Origin: Deltaproteobacteria bacterium
Lineage (GTDB): Bacteria; Desulfobacterota; DSM-4660; Desulfatiglandales; Desulfatiglandaceae
Assembly: GCA_021737785.1 (NCBI GenBank)
Contig: JAIPDI010000017.1
Coordinates: 32,198 to 96,197, forward strand
DNA length: 64,000 nt
Reading direction: 5' to 3'
Numbering within the stretch: position 1 is the first letter of the stretch; every line of letters starts with the position of its first letter. The translations under genes and the position numbers were made by a program. The notes under the pieces are model-generated. The model was not told the DNA's origin, did not search any database, and saw only the letters and a list, made by a program, of their open reading frames with translations. Shown here piece by piece: positions 30,595 through 39,567 of the stretch.

Positions 30595-32187
30595 TCAGCT
30601 TCGGTCTCCAGCGCTGACGCTGGGGAAAAGCGACCTGTCCGTGTGGGGAATGAACTTGGCGGCGCTGAAGAGGTTCATGAACTCCTGATTCACATTGAGT
30701 TCCAGATAAGTGATCCGATCCCTTATCTGAAAGAGCGCCTCCCTGGCCTCAGTCCCCAGAAGGGCCAGGGCAGCCCCTTCCAGGGAGGTATTCCCCAGAG
30801 AGACATATGTCTCCAGCGGGAGGTCGGGAATCATCCCGATGGTAATCGCCGACCTCGGATCTATGTAAGACCCGAATGTCCCGGCCACATAAAATTGCCC
30901 TATCTCTGAAAAAGAGATATTCACTGTATTGGCAATGGTGGTCAGTATGGTGTACATGGCGGCCTTGGATCGTATGAGCCCGTCCATATCGGTCTGGCTC
31001 AGGGTAAGAGGGCTGCCGGTCCCGGAATCTCTGGCAGGGACCACCACCAGATGCCGGGTTCCGTCCATCTCCTCAAGACGGTCCCCGCACGCGGCCTCCA
31101 CAAATTTCCCCCTCAAATCGATCATCCCGGCCAGGAAGAGCTGGGCCGCAAGATCAATAAGCCCGGAACCGCAGATTCCCACCGGCCGTTGTCCCTGTGG
31201 GGCCTTGGCATCCCCCGGATCCTGAATCGTCCCTATCCTGAACTCACGTGTGACCGGATCAATGGTCACCCGGTCGATGACACCTGGCCCCGCCATCATT
31301 CCCATGTCTGCAATGCCCCCCTCCAGGGCAGGACCTGCCGCCCCGGCGCAGGCCATGAGCCACTCCCTGTTGCCGACCACCACCTCGGCATTGGTCCCCA
31401 CATCCACTAAGAAAGATATGTCGCTCTGCCGGTTCATACCCGAAGCCAGAATCCCGGCTATCAGGTCCCCGCCGAAATAGCTGCCCACGTTGGGAGAAAC
31501 CAGCACCGGGGCGCCCCGATTGATGTTCAGGCCCAGTTCACAGGAAGGAATCAATCCCGGTCGGTTCACCACGGGAATATACGGCTCACGGCAGATCCAA
31601 TAGGGATCCAGGCCCAGGAACAGATGCGTCATGGTGGTGTTCCCGGCAACTGACATGCCCACCACCGATTCCAGGCCTATTCCATGTTTTCGAGACAAAA
31701 TTTCCACTTCTTGATTGAGCCGCTCAATGGTCATCTCCTGAAGCCTCGAAAGCCCTCCCTCCCGGGCCGCGTAGTGGATCCGGGTGAGGATGTCCGCACC
31801 GATCTCAATCTGGGGATTGTGGAAGGAGGATTCATCCGTCACAATACCGGTTTCAAGGTCTACCAGCCTCACAACAACGGTTGAACTTCCCAGATCGAGG
31901 GCGACACCATGAATCGCCTGCTGATCCCGCGTCCCCGAGATATCGATCAGATGCCAGCCGTCATGCTCCTCATACACGGATGCGCCGACGTGATAGTTCC
32001 AGTGCCTGAGAGAGGCGGACACCTTTCCTGCCAGCGAGAAATCAACATCTACATTTTCCGTATGGAGGGCCTTTTTCAGCCCCTTGATGAGACGGTCCAC
32101 GTCAGCGGTATTGTCGCTGAGGCTCGGCGGCTTGAGATCCGGCCACACTTTCCTGATCCACCCATTTTGTTCTCCGATGCTTTCCAT
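30595..32187 (-). CDS. RACo-like ASKHA-domain protein lacking the N-terminal ferredoxin
   Basis: Proteins of this type (DUF4445, RACo) reductively activate corrinoid proteins with ATP. Normally a [2Fe-2S] domain of about 90 residues precedes a linker and the ASKHA ATPase. Here 530 residues start directly in a linker-like region. The ASKHA signatures follow: GVALDLGSSTVVVRLVDL, SVAGNTTMTHL, VDVGTNAEVV, ACAGAAGPALEGG and a C-terminal GICGSGLIDL-AGTFG block. The missing ferredoxin domain means it may use a separate ferredoxin or have another role. It starts 13 bp after the YjbQ gene in an apparent operon. No corrinoid protein or methyltransferase is visible nearby. Confidence 0.85.
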   Translation of the reverse strand: MESIGEQNGWIRKVWPDLKPPSLSDNTADVDRLIKGLKKALHTENVDVDFSLAGKVSASLRHWNYHVGASVYEEHDGWHLIDISGTRDQQAIHGVALDLGSSTVVVRLVDLETGIVTDESSFHNPQIEIGADILTRIHYAAREGGLSRLQEMTIERLNQEVEILSRKHGIGLESVVGMSVAGNTTMTHLFLGLDPYWICREPYIPVVNRPGLIPSCELGLNINRGAPVLVSPNVGSYFGGDLIAGILASGMNRQSDISFLVDVGTNAEVVVGNREWLMACAGAAGPALEGGIADMGMMAGPGVIDRVTIDPVTREFRIGTIQDPGDAKAPQGQRPVGICGSGLIDLAAQLFLAGMIDLRGKFVEAACGDRLEEMDGTRHLVVVPARDSGTGSPLTLSQTDMDGLIRSKAAMYTILTTIANTVNISFSEIGQFYVAGTFGSYIDPRSAITIGMIPDLPLETYVSLGNTSLEGAALALLGTEAREALFQIRDRITYLELNVNQEFMNLFSAAKFIPHTDRSLFPSVSAGDRS

Positions 32188-32200
32188 TGGTAACCGTTTC

Positions 32201-32617
32201 TCACTCCCCGATAATTTTTACCAGGACGCGCTTCCTCCTCCTTCCGTCGAATTCACCGTAAAAAATCTGCTCCCAGGTCCCGAAATCGAGTCTGCCCTCA
32301 GTAACGGCGACCACCACCTCCCGTCCCATAATCTGTCGCTTCATGTGGGCGTCTGCGTTATCTTCCCCCACATTGTGCCGGTACTGGGCCACGGGTTCAT
32401 GGGGCGCCAGCTTCTCCAGCCATATGTCATAGTCATGGTGGAGTCCGGCCTCATCGTCATTGATAAAGACCGATGCGGTGATGTGCATGGCATTCACCAA
32501 AACCAGTCCCTCCTGAATGCCGCTTTCCTTCAGGCAGTCATTCACCTGGGGGGTAATGTTGATAAAGGCCCTCCTGGAAGGTACCTGGAACCAGAGTTCC
32601 TTTCTGTAGCTTTTCAT
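32201..32617 (-). CDS. YjbQ/UPF0047 family protein
   Basis: A 138-residue beta-rich protein of the widespread YjbQ family, sometimes called secondary thiamine-phosphate synthase because overexpression can bypass thiE. The family histidine/metal residues are visible in [35 protein letters not shown] and [15 protein letters not shown]. The ATG at 32617 has AAGGA at the right spacing, better than the ATG two codons earlier. It is the first gene of a two-gene unit with the RACo-like protein. Confidence 0.85.
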   Translation of the reverse strand: MKSYRKELWFQVPSRRAFINITPQVNDCLKESGIQEGLVLVNAMHITASVFINDDEAGLHHDYDIWLEKLAPHEPVAQYRHNVGEDNADAHMKRQIMGREVVVAVTEGRLDFGTWEQIFYGEFDGRRRKRVLVKIIGE

Positions 32618-32735
32618 AGTCATGGTCCTTTGTAATGGCAAGAAGTCACCACTTCCTTCACTTTAGGTGCCCTAATGCAGGGAACCTTGAAGGATCAACA
32701 CCACAGGCCAACGCTTCTGGGGGTAGGTCTTTGAT

Positions 32736-33209
32736 TTATCTGGCGCCGCCCCCGCCGCCCCCGCCGCCCCCGCCCCCGCCATGATCGAATTCTGGAGGGT
32801 TGGCGCGAGCACTAAAGAGCTTTAAGAGAAAATAGGTTTTTTCCCCGGGGAGGACAGTGAGTTCAACCGGGCCTTCCCCCTCCCACACATAATCCGACGG
32901 GATCATGAGGATGTACCTGCCCGCCCGAACAGCCGTCGGGTTCAGGGGGGTTTCGCCCACGAAAATCTCTCCACTGGAACAGACATGTCTTACGGATTTG
33001 ATCAACCCGAAAAATACCCTTGTCTCTTTTGGCACATAGTTGCCCTCTGGACACAAGCGAAGGTTGATGCCCGCGATATTGCAATCCACCTCCAGCAACC
33101 CGGCTACGGACTTCATGGGATCGGCTGCTTGGGCCGGGCACGTTGTCACCGGGGTCATAATGCAAGTCCATACGACCAACAGAAAGCCTGCGCCCGCTAT
33201 TTTGTGCAT
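32736..33209 (-). CDS. Small secreted protein with polyglycine C-terminal tail
   Basis: A 157-residue protein with an N-terminal signal sequence (hydrophobic residues about 6-20, cleavage probably after AQA). No family is recognised. The mature part is short and beta-like (for example SVRHVCSSGEIFVGETPL). It ends in a run of 12 glycines followed by AR, encoded by a G-rich microsatellite at 32744-32780. The gene begins 3 bp after the stop of the cyclase-CHASE2 gene and has a clear GGGAGGTG ribosome site, so the two form an operon and may act together at the envelope. Confidence 0.7.
   Translation of the reverse strand: MHKIAGAGFLLVVWTCIMTPVTTCPAQAADPMKSVAGLLEVDCNIAGINLRLCPEGNYVPKETRVFFGLIKSVRHVCSSGEIFVGETPLNPTAVRAGRYILMIPSDYVWEGEGPVELTVLPGEKTYFLLKLFSARANPPEFDHGGGGGGGGGGGGAR
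32744..32780. repeat. GC-only tandem repeat coding for polyglycine
   Basis: Imperfect copies of CCGCCCCCG across about 37 bases inside the 3' end of the secreted-protein gene. The coding (minus) strand consists of runs of five G and could form G-quadruplex structures; slippage could change tail length. Confidence 0.8.
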
Positions 33210-33212
33210 GGT

Positions 33213-35015
33213 TCACCTCCCGGATTGAACAGGCTTGATTCGCATGCAAATAATGATAAACAGGATCGACGCACACAGAAAATTGGCCAGGCCGAAAAGG
33301 ACAGGTGTGACGGCCAGGCCGATGATCAGAAACATGGCCGCCAGTCCCATGGCCCCATGGGTCAGCTTCCAGTTCTCTTTTCTGTCTGCCAGGACATACA
33401 CGAGGCTGAGGAAGACGCATGTGATGATCGTCTCGAGGAGTAAAAACAGGAGACTTTCCAGATTCAGCAGCGAAAACCGTTTGGCATCCGTGGGCCATGA
33501 CCATTCGTCGTTGATCTCGATGGGGTAATATCCGTTCACGATCTGGTTGATGGCATGGGCAAAAAGAAACACACCGGGCATGCCGTATGGATCCCCGGAA
33601 TCGTTGGGCGTAAAATCCGTGGGGCTGTAAGGGACCATGAAATAGTCTGTATCGGTCAGGGAGAGGCCGATCAGGACAATCCTGCCGTCAAGCCTGGTTT
33701 TGTCGGCCGTGCCATTATATACTTCATGATAAGGAACCCTGTCAAAAGGTGTTTTGGAAAAGGCCAACCAGAGCCTTCCTGGAATGGGCTTTCCTATGAG
33801 ACGCACGCTGCCGTTCTCTATCCTGGGGTCCAACCCGAGTTTTCTGGCCAGGACCTGCACAAAAAAACTCGCCTTTTCGACCCGGCTTCCCGAGATATCC
33901 AGTCGGTCCCATGATAACAGATACATCACCTCATGGATCCACGTAATGTCCCTGTAGACCGAAATATAGCCCCAGGATGCCCGCTTGTAGATCTCAGGAT
34001 CCTGGATATTCTGAAACTGCCCGACAATGATCGGGAACTTCTTCTGTTTGGCCCACTCCAGTCCCTTGATAAATTCCCGGGAGGCCTCCCTGGTTGCGTC
34101 ATCATAGGGGGGTGAAAACCAGAAATCAAATCCCACCGCGGCCGCGCCCATCTCGTAGAGGTTCCGGATCGCCCTGGCATGATACCTTCGCCAGAGCTTG
34201 GGATCTCTGGCAAAAGAAGGCGGCGGATCCTCACCCGCCGCCATGTGCATCTCCTTGTTTTCGTTCTCCTCCATGGTCACCACCGTTACGTCCATGGAAT
34301 TGGGGATAAGGGCCAGCCGGCATTGCCATATCTTTGTCAGGACATTCAGGTTCAGGTGATTGGCCAGCGGCATGAGAACGACCATCAAAAACGAGGTTAT
34401 GACCATGCGTTTCACCCACCGGTTGTTCACGCCTTTCCGAACCGATTCGGCACGGGGGACCCTGCTGCCTGTCCGGACCCACTTTTGAACATCCTCTTCC
34501 CGCCACAATACCCGGTAGGCCCTCACCGGTTCGGTGATGTTCTTTACCTGTTGCTCCCCCATAAAGTCGTAGGCCAGGCCCAGTTTCCGCCGGACCTGAT
34601 CGTAGGCTGTGCCCGAAATGCAGATGCCTCCGGGATCTGCCAGGCTTTCCAGTCGGGCCGCGATGTTCACCCCGTCCCCGTAGATCTCCGCCCCCTCAAT
34701 AATCACGTCCCCGATATTGATGCCGATCCGGAACACCATCCTGCGATGCTCGGGCAACTCGGCGTTCTTCGCGGCCAGGGCCGTCTGGATCTCCGTCGCG
34801 CATTGTATCGCATCGACCGCGCTGGCGAATTCGGCCATCAGATTGTCGCCCGGAGAGTCTACCACCCGACCCCGGTGATTCCGTATCAGGACGCGCATCA
34901 CCTGACGATAGGCCGTAATAGTCCTTACGGTAGCCTCTTCATCATCCCCCATGAGACGGCTGTACCCCTGCACATCAGCACTCAAAATGGCGGTAAGTTT
35001 ACGATGAAGGTCCAT
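33213..35015 (-). CDS. Class III nucleotide cyclase with C-terminal CHASE2 sensor
   Basis: A 600-residue signalling protein. Residues 1-185 are an adenylate/guanylate cyclase catalytic domain with metal aspartates in LSADVQGYSR (D14) and DSPGDNLMAEF, followed by INIGDVIIEG and GDGVNIAARLESLA. A helix at about 203-222 leads to a CHASE2 extracytoplasmic domain (about 225-490; IPNSMDVTVV, GFDFWFSPP, GRIVLIGLSLTDTDYF), and three membrane helices close the protein. In the common form CHASE2 precedes the helices and cyclase, so this one is permuted. The secreted protein gene begins 3 bp later. Confidence 0.85.
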   Translation of the reverse strand: MDLHRKLTAILSADVQGYSRLMGDDEEATVRTITAYRQVMRVLIRNHRGRVVDSPGDNLMAEFASAVDAIQCATEIQTALAAKNAELPEHRRMVFRIGINIGDVIIEGAEIYGDGVNIAARLESLADPGGICISGTAYDQVRRKLGLAYDFMGEQQVKNITEPVRAYRVLWREEDVQKWVRTGSRVPRAESVRKGVNNRWVKRMVITSFLMVVLMPLANHLNLNVLTKIWQCRLALIPNSMDVTVVTMEENENKEMHMAAGEDPPPSFARDPKLWRRYHARAIRNLYEMGAAAVGFDFWFSPPYDDATREASREFIKGLEWAKQKKFPIIVGQFQNIQDPEIYKRASWGYISVYRDITWIHEVMYLLSWDRLDISGSRVEKASFFVQVLARKLGLDPRIENGSVRLIGKPIPGRLWLAFSKTPFDRVPYHEVYNGTADKTRLDGRIVLIGLSLTDTDYFMVPYSPTDFTPNDSGDPYGMPGVFLFAHAINQIVNGYYPIEINDEWSWPTDAKRFSLLNLESLLFLLLETIITCVFLSLVYVLADRKENWKLTHGAMGLAAMFLIIGLAVTPVLFGLANFLCASILFIIICMRIKPVQSGR

Positions 35016-35440
35016 CCCTTTTCTTCTTCTTGATTCCCAGTGACCTTGCCCCGTTTAGAGAGATACCACCGTGCAGGAGGTATCCCATGGTTCATGTGAA
35101 CCGGCCGCATCGCGTCCTGTTGGGCCGCCACATTATCATGGCTCCTGGTTAAAATTGCAAAAGAGAAAAGCAGAATGAGACCAAAAAGTCAACCGATGTT
35201 CATCTTCTTGCTGGCGGGAGAGAAATGTTGATCCCGAAGGATGCAGGATTGCCGGTCGAAAACACCTCAATTAGGAATTGCAGATACGGCTTTTCAATCT
35301 TCAGCAATCACTCCTCAACAGCCAATCACCGAGGATTTTCATTTACATGATCCTTCAAAAACATTATAAATCTTTTCGAAGGAAGAACTTGTTCGGAAAT
35401 AGATTTTATTTGTGATGAGCGAACCAGAAGGGAGGAACGC
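35016..35440. other. Divergent intergenic region before the LysM gene
   Basis: About 425 bases. A 21-codon frame at 35087-35152 with an AGGAGG upstream exists but is not supported by anything else. The final 100 bases are AT-rich and likely contain the promoter for the LysM gene. Confidence 0.45.
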
Positions 35441-35992
35441 GTGAACCAGGATCGAGATGAGGCGGCACAGGAATTCATGGACGAGATTGTCGATGACCTT
35501 GGATATACGCCCAAAGGCGGGAAAACTCAGAGTTCCGGGTCGACCGTCGACCCAGGCCGTTTCCCAAAATTCCTCATTCCATGGGCCATCGGCATCTTTC
35601 TACTCGTTCTCATGATTGTTTTCTTCGTGATAGGCGGAAACGGGAACAGTACCGAAGAACTTGCCTCCATACAGGCCGACGTGAACAAGCTTGAAGAGCG
35701 GCTGGCCCGTCTGGAAGGGCTTGAAAAACTTGAGGACAGAATCGTACATCTCGAGAAAGAGGCAAACCGGCTGCAACAGGATATCCGGAAAATAATCGGC
35801 CGCGACGCCACCGCTTCCCCAAAAACATCATCCTCGGCAGTCACGCAGAGGTATCACACGGTTCGGTCAGGCGAAAGTCTGTACACCATCGCCAGGAAAT
35901 ACGGCATTTCCACGGACCGGTTATGCAAACTGAACAATATCAGCCCCAAACAACCGATCCAGCCGGGCCAGAAGCTCCTGGTGGGAGGGTAG
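35441..35992 (+). CDS. Membrane-anchored LysM-domain protein
   Basis: A 183-residue protein that starts at GTG with GGAGGA six bases upstream. One transmembrane helix (about 43-66) separates a short acidic cytoplasmic tail from an extracytoplasmic coiled coil (about 75-118, leucine-spaced LEERLARLEG) and a C-terminal LysM domain (about 137-181, YHTVRSGESLYTIARKYGIS). LysM binds N-acetylglucosamine in peptidoglycan, so this is probably a cell-wall sensor or anchor. It ends 15 bp before the convergent panE. Confidence 0.85.
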   Translation: MNQDRDEAAQEFMDEIVDDLGYTPKGGKTQSSGSTVDPGRFPKFLIPWAIGIFLLVLMIVFFVIGGNGNSTEELASIQADVNKLEERLARLEGLEKLEDRIVHLEKEANRLQQDIRKIIGRDATASPKTSSSAVTQRYHTVRSGESLYTIARKYGISTDRLCKLNNISPKQPIQPGQKLLVGG

Positions 35993-36006
35993 GTGGCAGT
36001 TTCGCC

Positions 36007-36933
36007 TCACTCGGTGACCCTCTGATCATAGGATTCCTGGATCGCTTCCACGAGGGACGTCAGGGTCAGATTCACAGGGGTCGGGATGCCGAATTTGAGA
36101 CCTTCTCGAACAATAGCCCCGTTAATGGCCTGGATCTCAGTGACCCGCTTGGCCAAAACATCCTGGAGCATGGAGGCCGTATTTTCCGCGGTAGCGCGGC
36201 ATACCTCCAGAACCCGTTTAAAAGGGTCCGGGTAGGGCAGACGAATCCCCCTGGCAACAGCAACACTCATGGCCTCCTGAACCGCCATCTTCATAACCGT
36301 TTTCGCCCCCTTTATGGCAGGGAGACGGCCGTTCTTGACCCGAGTGATGGCTGTCAGTGCGTTTATGCCGACATTCACGATCAGTTTGCCCCAGATAAGG
36401 TTTTCCACATCGTCGGCGGTGCGGGTATCGAATCCCGCCCCTGCAAACGCCTTGACAATTTTTGCCACCGGACCGTCCGCGCTCCCTGCAGGCCCGATAA
36501 CGGTCTGCCCCCGTCCTGCGTGCCTTGCGTGACCCGGACCCAGGAGTGTTGCCCCTTCTGCCGTAACGCCGCCCAATACCCTTCCCTTCCCGAATACCTC
36601 CTCCAACAGCTCAAGGTTGCCGAGGCCATTTTGAAGGGTCAGAACCGAAGTCTGAAGGTGAATCCACGAGGCGATCTCTTCTGCCGCCTCCCGTGTCTGG
36701 TTTGCCTTCACGCAGAAGAGCGCCACATCCGGTTCTTCTTCAATCCTTCCCGTGACCGCCTGGACATGAACCCGTTCTTCACCGGTCGTCTCCTCAAGGC
36801 ATATACCATGCCTGTTGATGAAATCCGCCCGCTCGGGATTATAATCCGCAATCGTCACCTGATGCCCCACCTTTTTGAGGCGGCTGGCGAAAAGGCACCC
36901 CATGGCACCGGGACCTACCACTAAAAAATTCAT
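36007..36933 (-). CDS. panE: 2-dehydropantoate 2-reductase (ketopantoate reductase)
   Basis: NADPH reduction of ketopantoate to pantoate for coenzyme A. The 308-residue chain has the Rossmann motif VVGPGAMGCLFASRL, LQNGLGN, the catalytic lysine region ENLIWGKLIVNVGINAL and the end EIQAINGAIVREG. The ATG at 36933 is chosen because AAGGAG lies 8 bases upstream. panB lies immediately upstream on the same strand, the two enzymes acting in sequence. Confidence 0.92.
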   Translation of the reverse strand: MNFLVVGPGAMGCLFASRLKKVGHQVTIADYNPERADFINRHGICLEETTGEERVHVQAVTGRIEEEPDVALFCVKANQTREAAEEIASWIHLQTSVLTLQNGLGNLELLEEVFGKGRVLGGVTAEGATLLGPGHARHAGRGQTVIGPAGSADGPVAKIVKAFAGAGFDTRTADDVENLIWGKLIVNVGINALTAITRVKNGRLPAIKGAKTVMKMAVQEAMSVAVARGIRLPYPDPFKRVLEVCRATAENTASMLQDVLAKRVTEIQAINGAIVREGLKFGIPTPVNLTLTSLVEAIQESYDQRVTE

Positions 36934-37049
36934 TGCGCTACTCCTTAATTTATACAGAAAACCAACGTCGAAAGACACCAGGCGCGAGACAACAGGCGCT
37001 TCCGTCCCGGTCGACCGAGTAACCCATATCCGCCTGACACGCGTTCTCG

Positions 37050-37883
37050 CTACAATCGCTCGGACTCTTCGGCCTTCATGACAAAACTATGTTCCGGCCC
37101 GGGGAATATCCCCTTCTCCACCTCGTCCCGATACTGGATAAGGGCCTCCCGTATCATGGGGGCCAGGTTGACATACTGTTTGACCATCTTGGGGGTGAAC
37201 CGCTCAAAGAGGCCAACCAGATCATGATAGACCAGCACCTGCCCGTCACAGTATTTGCCGGCCCCGATTCCGATGGTAGGGATCTTCAGACTATCCGTGA
37301 TCTTGGAAGCGACCTGGTCCGGGATGCATTCCAGGACGATCATAAAGGCCCCTGCATCTTCAAGGTCTTTTGCGGATTGAACCAGCTTGTTCGCACTGTC
37401 AGCATCCTTGCCCTGGACCTTGAAGCCGCTGAGCTTGGTGGCCGTCTGGGGGGTTAGCCCGATGTGAGCGCAGACCGGTATCCCTGCATCTGTCATGGCC
37501 TTCACTACGTGGCTCATTTCAGACCCTCCTTCAAGTTTCACCGCCTCGCATCCTGCCTCCTTTATGAAACGACCGGCATTCTCCACCGCCTTCTCCACGC
37601 TCACCTGATAGGACATAAAGGGCATATCCCCGATAATAAAGCTCAGTTTCGCCCCCCGGCGCACGGCCTTGCAGTGATGGAGCATCTCATCCATGGTCAC
37701 CGGAACCGTGGATTCATACCCCAGAACGACCATGGCCAGGGAATCTCCCACCAATATGGTATCGATTTCCGCTTGATCCACCAGACTGGCCGTAGGATAG
37801 TCATAGGCCGTCATCATGGTAATCTTCCTTCCTTCGCTCACTTTTTTCTCAAGATAACTGATCGTCACTTTTTGTCGGGCCAC
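37050..37883 (-). CDS. panB: Ketopantoate hydroxymethyltransferase
   Basis: Transfers a hydroxymethyl group from 5,10-methylene-THF to alpha-ketoisovalerate. The 277 residues match the TIM-barrel family, with MMTAYDYPTASLVD, the metal-binding VGDSLAMVVLGYE, GCEAVKLEGG, AHIGLTPQ and GIGAGKYCDGQVLVYHD. The start is GTG with AGGAGGTG six bases upstream. panE follows 116 bp downstream. A hairpin about 125 bp before the start (38008-38037) could influence expression. Confidence 0.96.
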   Translation of the reverse strand: MARQKVTISYLEKKVSEGRKITMMTAYDYPTASLVDQAEIDTILVGDSLAMVVLGYESTVPVTMDEMLHHCKAVRRGAKLSFIIGDMPFMSYQVSVEKAVENAGRFIKEAGCEAVKLEGGSEMSHVVKAMTDAGIPVCAHIGLTPQTATKLSGFKVQGKDADSANKLVQSAKDLEDAGAFMIVLECIPDQVASKITDSLKIPTIGIGAGKYCDGQVLVYHDLVGLFERFTPKMVKQYVNLAPMIREALIQYRDEVEKGIFPGPEHSFVMKAEESERL

Positions 37884-38448
37884 CTATTTCACCTCCTGAG
37901 GAATAATGTTGAAATGGCATAAGAATCAATTGTCAGATCATGGAAGCCCCTCTGATCCCGATTGACATCGGAACTTCCTCTCATTTGGGCGAATTGCAAA
38001 AAAAAAGGCCTTGCGGCGACACCGCAAGACCCTTTTTCAAGTTAACGCAATCATCAGGAAAGACCTTTCCATCACCTATGATGATCTTCCCTTTCAAATC
38101 GCCTTTCAGTCTGCTTAACCGTCCCGGTCGTGGTTTCACTCCCAGATCCAGGCGGTATCACCTTCATGGCATATGCAATAACAATGAACATCCCCCGGAT
38201 AAATGACCGTTTGATCAGGTTCACCTTCCCTCAGGGGCATTAAAGAATATCGTTAACAGATGGGGCCGCTTTTGTCAACACAATTCAGAACTATTTTCAG
38301 GCCAGCTGAGCCTTATTTGATGGGCGCAAAAGGCTTTTTGCCGGATTCCATTTTATGGTTGAACTGGATCTCTTGCTGTGCATAATGAATGGCGTATTCT
38401 CATCATGAGATCTTCCTCACTCTAACGCTTCTGAAAGGGGACTGTATC
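37884..38448. other. Divergent intergenic region between panB and pilT
   Basis: About 565 bases. It contains the hairpin at 38008-38037 and, on the minus strand, a 58-codon open frame (37981-38157) without a start codon, with a VKPRPGRLSRLKG-type sequence that may be a relic. Immediately before pilT is GAAAGGGG as ribosome site. Confidence 0.45.
38008..38037. terminator. Bidirectional rho-independent terminator-like hairpin
   Basis: Stem CTTGCGG/CCGCAAG with a CGACA loop, T5 after it on the plus strand and a T9 run after it on the minus strand. No gene is seen upstream on either strand that would need it directly, so it may end a decayed gene or act in the panB leader. Confidence 0.7.
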
Positions 38449-39531
38449 ATGGCGCAAATCGACGCCTTTTTTAAGCTGATGCATGACCAGGGGGCCTCAG
38501 ACCTTCACCTGATGTCCGGGCAGCAGCCTGTGCTGCGGATTCAGGGGGATCTGGAGCGGGTAAAATACAAAGAGCTGGATAACGATACCCTAAAGGCCAT
38601 GCTCTATGAAATTGCGCCGGAAGAGAAGGTTAAGGTCTTTGAGGAAAGCGGAGATGTGGACTTTGCCTATGAGATCCCCGCCCTGGCCCGATACCGGGCC
38701 AATTTTTTCGAGCAGAAGAACGGGGTAGGCGCTGTTTTCAGAGAGATACCTTCTACCGTTCTCACCTGCGAACAATTGGGGCTTCCCCCCGTGGTCCGAA
38801 AATTGGCCTCCCTGCCGAGGGGGCTGGTCCTGGTTACCGGACCCACCGGGAGCGGTAAATCCACCACTTTGGCGGCCATTATCGACGAGGCCAATAAGAC
38901 GCGGAAGGATCACATCCTCACCATCGAAGATCCTATTGAATTTGTCCACAAGAGCTCCAAGGCGATCATCAATCATCGTGAAGTGGGTCTTCACACCCGA
39001 AGTTTTTCCGCTGCCCTGCGAGGCGCATTGAGGGAAGATCCGGATATCATACTGGTAGGGGAAATGCGCGACCTGGAGACCATTTCACTGGCCATAGAGG
39101 CATCCGCCACAGGCCATCTGGTGTTCGGCACGCTTCACACCACCAGTGCGGCAAAGACCGTGGACCGGGTTATAGAGGTTTTTCCCGTAACCCAGCAGGA
39201 ACAGATTCGAAATACCCTTGCGGACGGCCTCAGGGCGGTGGTTGCGCAAAATCTTTTCAAACGTATCGACAAGAAAGCCCGATGCGCGGCACTCGAAATC
39301 ATGATCGCAACCCCTGCGGTCCGGAATCTTATCCGGGAAGCGAAGACATTCCAGATCCCTTCAATGATACAGACAGGGAAGAAGTACGGGATGCAGACAT
39401 TGGACGATGCGATCATGAACTTCCTGAATAAGAAAATGATAAGCGCGGATGACGCCTACGCCAAGTCCAATGATAAGGCCAAATTTCTTCCTTTCTTGAA
39501 GAATCCGCCCACTGATTTTACAGAGGCATAA
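38449..39531 (+). CDS. pilT: PilT-type twitching motility ATPase
   Basis: Hexameric ATPase that retracts type IV pili by pilin disassembly. The 360 residues have the N-terminal PAS-like domain with ASDLHLMSGQQPVLRI, Walker A GPTGSGKSTT, the Asp box and Walker B in REDPDIILVGEMRD, and the His box in SATGHLVFGTLHT. The C-terminus departs from the classical AIRNLIREGK pattern slightly (AVRNLIREAKTFQI). The ATG at 38449 follows GAAAGGGG. A related gene starts 36 bp after its stop. Confidence 0.92.
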   Translation: MAQIDAFFKLMHDQGASDLHLMSGQQPVLRIQGDLERVKYKELDNDTLKAMLYEIAPEEKVKVFEESGDVDFAYEIPALARYRANFFEQKNGVGAVFREIPSTVLTCEQLGLPPVVRKLASLPRGLVLVTGPTGSGKSTTLAAIIDEANKTRKDHILTIEDPIEFVHKSSKAIINHREVGLHTRSFSAALRGALREDPDIILVGEMRDLETISLAIEASATGHLVFGTLHTTSAAKTVDRVIEVFPVTQQEQIRNTLADGLRAVVAQNLFKRIDKKARCAALEIMIATPAVRNLIREAKTFQIPSMIQTGKKYGMQTLDDAIMNFLNKKMISADDAYAKSNDKAKFLPFLKNPPTDFTEA

Positions 39532-39567
39532 GGAAGTGCAGATATCCGCGGACAAGGAGATCATTCA

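Noticed and set aside
32744..32780. Assembly artefact at the GC repeat
   Set aside because: The frame stays open across it and a stop follows at once, so it is kept as a true coding repeat, though length may be misread.
34179..35033. 284-codon frame on the plus strand
   Set aside because: Antisense to the cyclase domain of the permuted cyclase; no ribosome site, no recognisable protein and composition of a GC-rich shadow frame.
35087..35152. 21-codon frame with AGGAGG upstream
   Set aside because: Too short and unsupported; only the ribosome site favours it.
35923..36924. 333-codon frame on the plus strand
   Set aside because: Complementary to panE for most of its length and without family features.
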